Shown piece after piece: positions 63,918 through 64,000 of a stretch of DNA of 64,000 nucleotides; the first letter of the stretch is position 1; the number at the start of each line of letters is the position of its first letter. A model generated the notes under the pieces. The model had not been told where the DNA came from. It saw only the letters and a list, made by a program, of their open reading frames with translations, and did no database searches. Location of the stretch: the NCBI RefSeq assembly GCF_029227915.1, contig NC_079882.1, positions 4,834,001 to 4,898,000 on the forward strand, given 5' to 3'. This stretch comes from Hydractinia symbiolongicarpus. Taxonomy: Eukaryota > Cnidaria > Hydrozoa > Anthoathecata > Hydractiniidae. The position numbers and the translations under genes are program-made.

Positions 63918-64000
63918 GATTAATGGCAGCTGCAGTTGGAGAGTTAGTTCAAACTGTCGTCCGCATTGTTAAAAAACGCACTTCAGTCACGTCTAAAATT
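63918..64000 (+). CDS. Coding exon running off the right edge
   Basis: A GTAACAG acceptor at 63916-63917 precedes a frame that stays open to the window end. An ATG at 63923 opens MAAAVGELVQTVVRIVKKRT, with good codon balance in an AT-rich setting. It is either the first coding exon after a 5'-UTR intron or an internal exon. The alternating hydrophobic and basic pattern suggests a helix. Only 26 codons are visible, so no family can be named. Confidence 0.45.

Overview
The window is AT-rich eukaryotic DNA. It has small genes with many short introns, TATA and AATAAA signals, tRNA-derived SINEs, a Penelope-like retroelement, Helitrons, TTAA- and TA-type MITEs, very long (TA)n tracts and GCTAGC-rich patches. 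This suits an invertebrate metazoan, and I favour a cnidarian, probably a hydrozoan. That is an impression from composition and repeat types, not a proof. No rRNA, CRISPR array or prokaryotic feature is present.

Layout. 1-6.1 kb is mostly non-coding, with one weak first-exon candidate near 2.5 kb. At 6.1-12.0 kb sit the two best gene models, both assembled here from splice sites. One is a five-exon plus-strand gene (6353-7445, 110 aa, basic then acidic). The other is a convergent nine-exon minus-strand gene (12006-7751, 326 aa, N-terminal Cys4 zinc-ribbon-like motif, C-terminal barrel-like domain). A tRNA-like repeat with an intact hammerhead ribozyme core lies just upstream of the first. SINEs and (TA)n tracts fill the introns. 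13.5-13.9 kb is a TA-flanked MITE. 16.8 kb carries a short secreted Cys-rich peptide gene. 17.6-25.8 kb is a transposon graveyard: a Helitron copy, Helitron Rep and helicase relics, a 5'-truncated Penelope-like element nested in a second Helitron copy, a possible LINE relic, and a few coding-like terminal exons.

From about 31.7 to 47.9 kb a segment of roughly 10 kb is tandemly duplicated. Each copy holds one secreted peptide gene (37547-37819 and 47597-47866) with the same promoter, 5'-UTR exon and intron. Later MITE insertions (36405-36797 and 44296-45017) explain part of the length difference. The two peptides share a symmetric cysteine pattern, C-x3-C-x6-C-x10-C-x6-C-x3-C, and a basic C-terminal tail. 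The 16.8 kb peptide has a related pattern. Together they look like a locally expanding family of secreted helical-hairpin peptides.

48-64 kb holds a 23-bp perfect inverted repeat, a head-to-tail array of non-autonomous Helitrons (53.8-56.6 kb), a dispersed repeat pair, a possible secreted peptide precursor (59.0-59.3 kb, minus), a 31-bp tandem repeat, a plus-strand terminal exon (62.1-62.3 kb), a foldback element (62.35-63.23 kb) and a coding exon running off the right edge.

All function calls come from reading the sequence. No homology search was possible. Exon joins are supported by phase agreement and splice consensus only.
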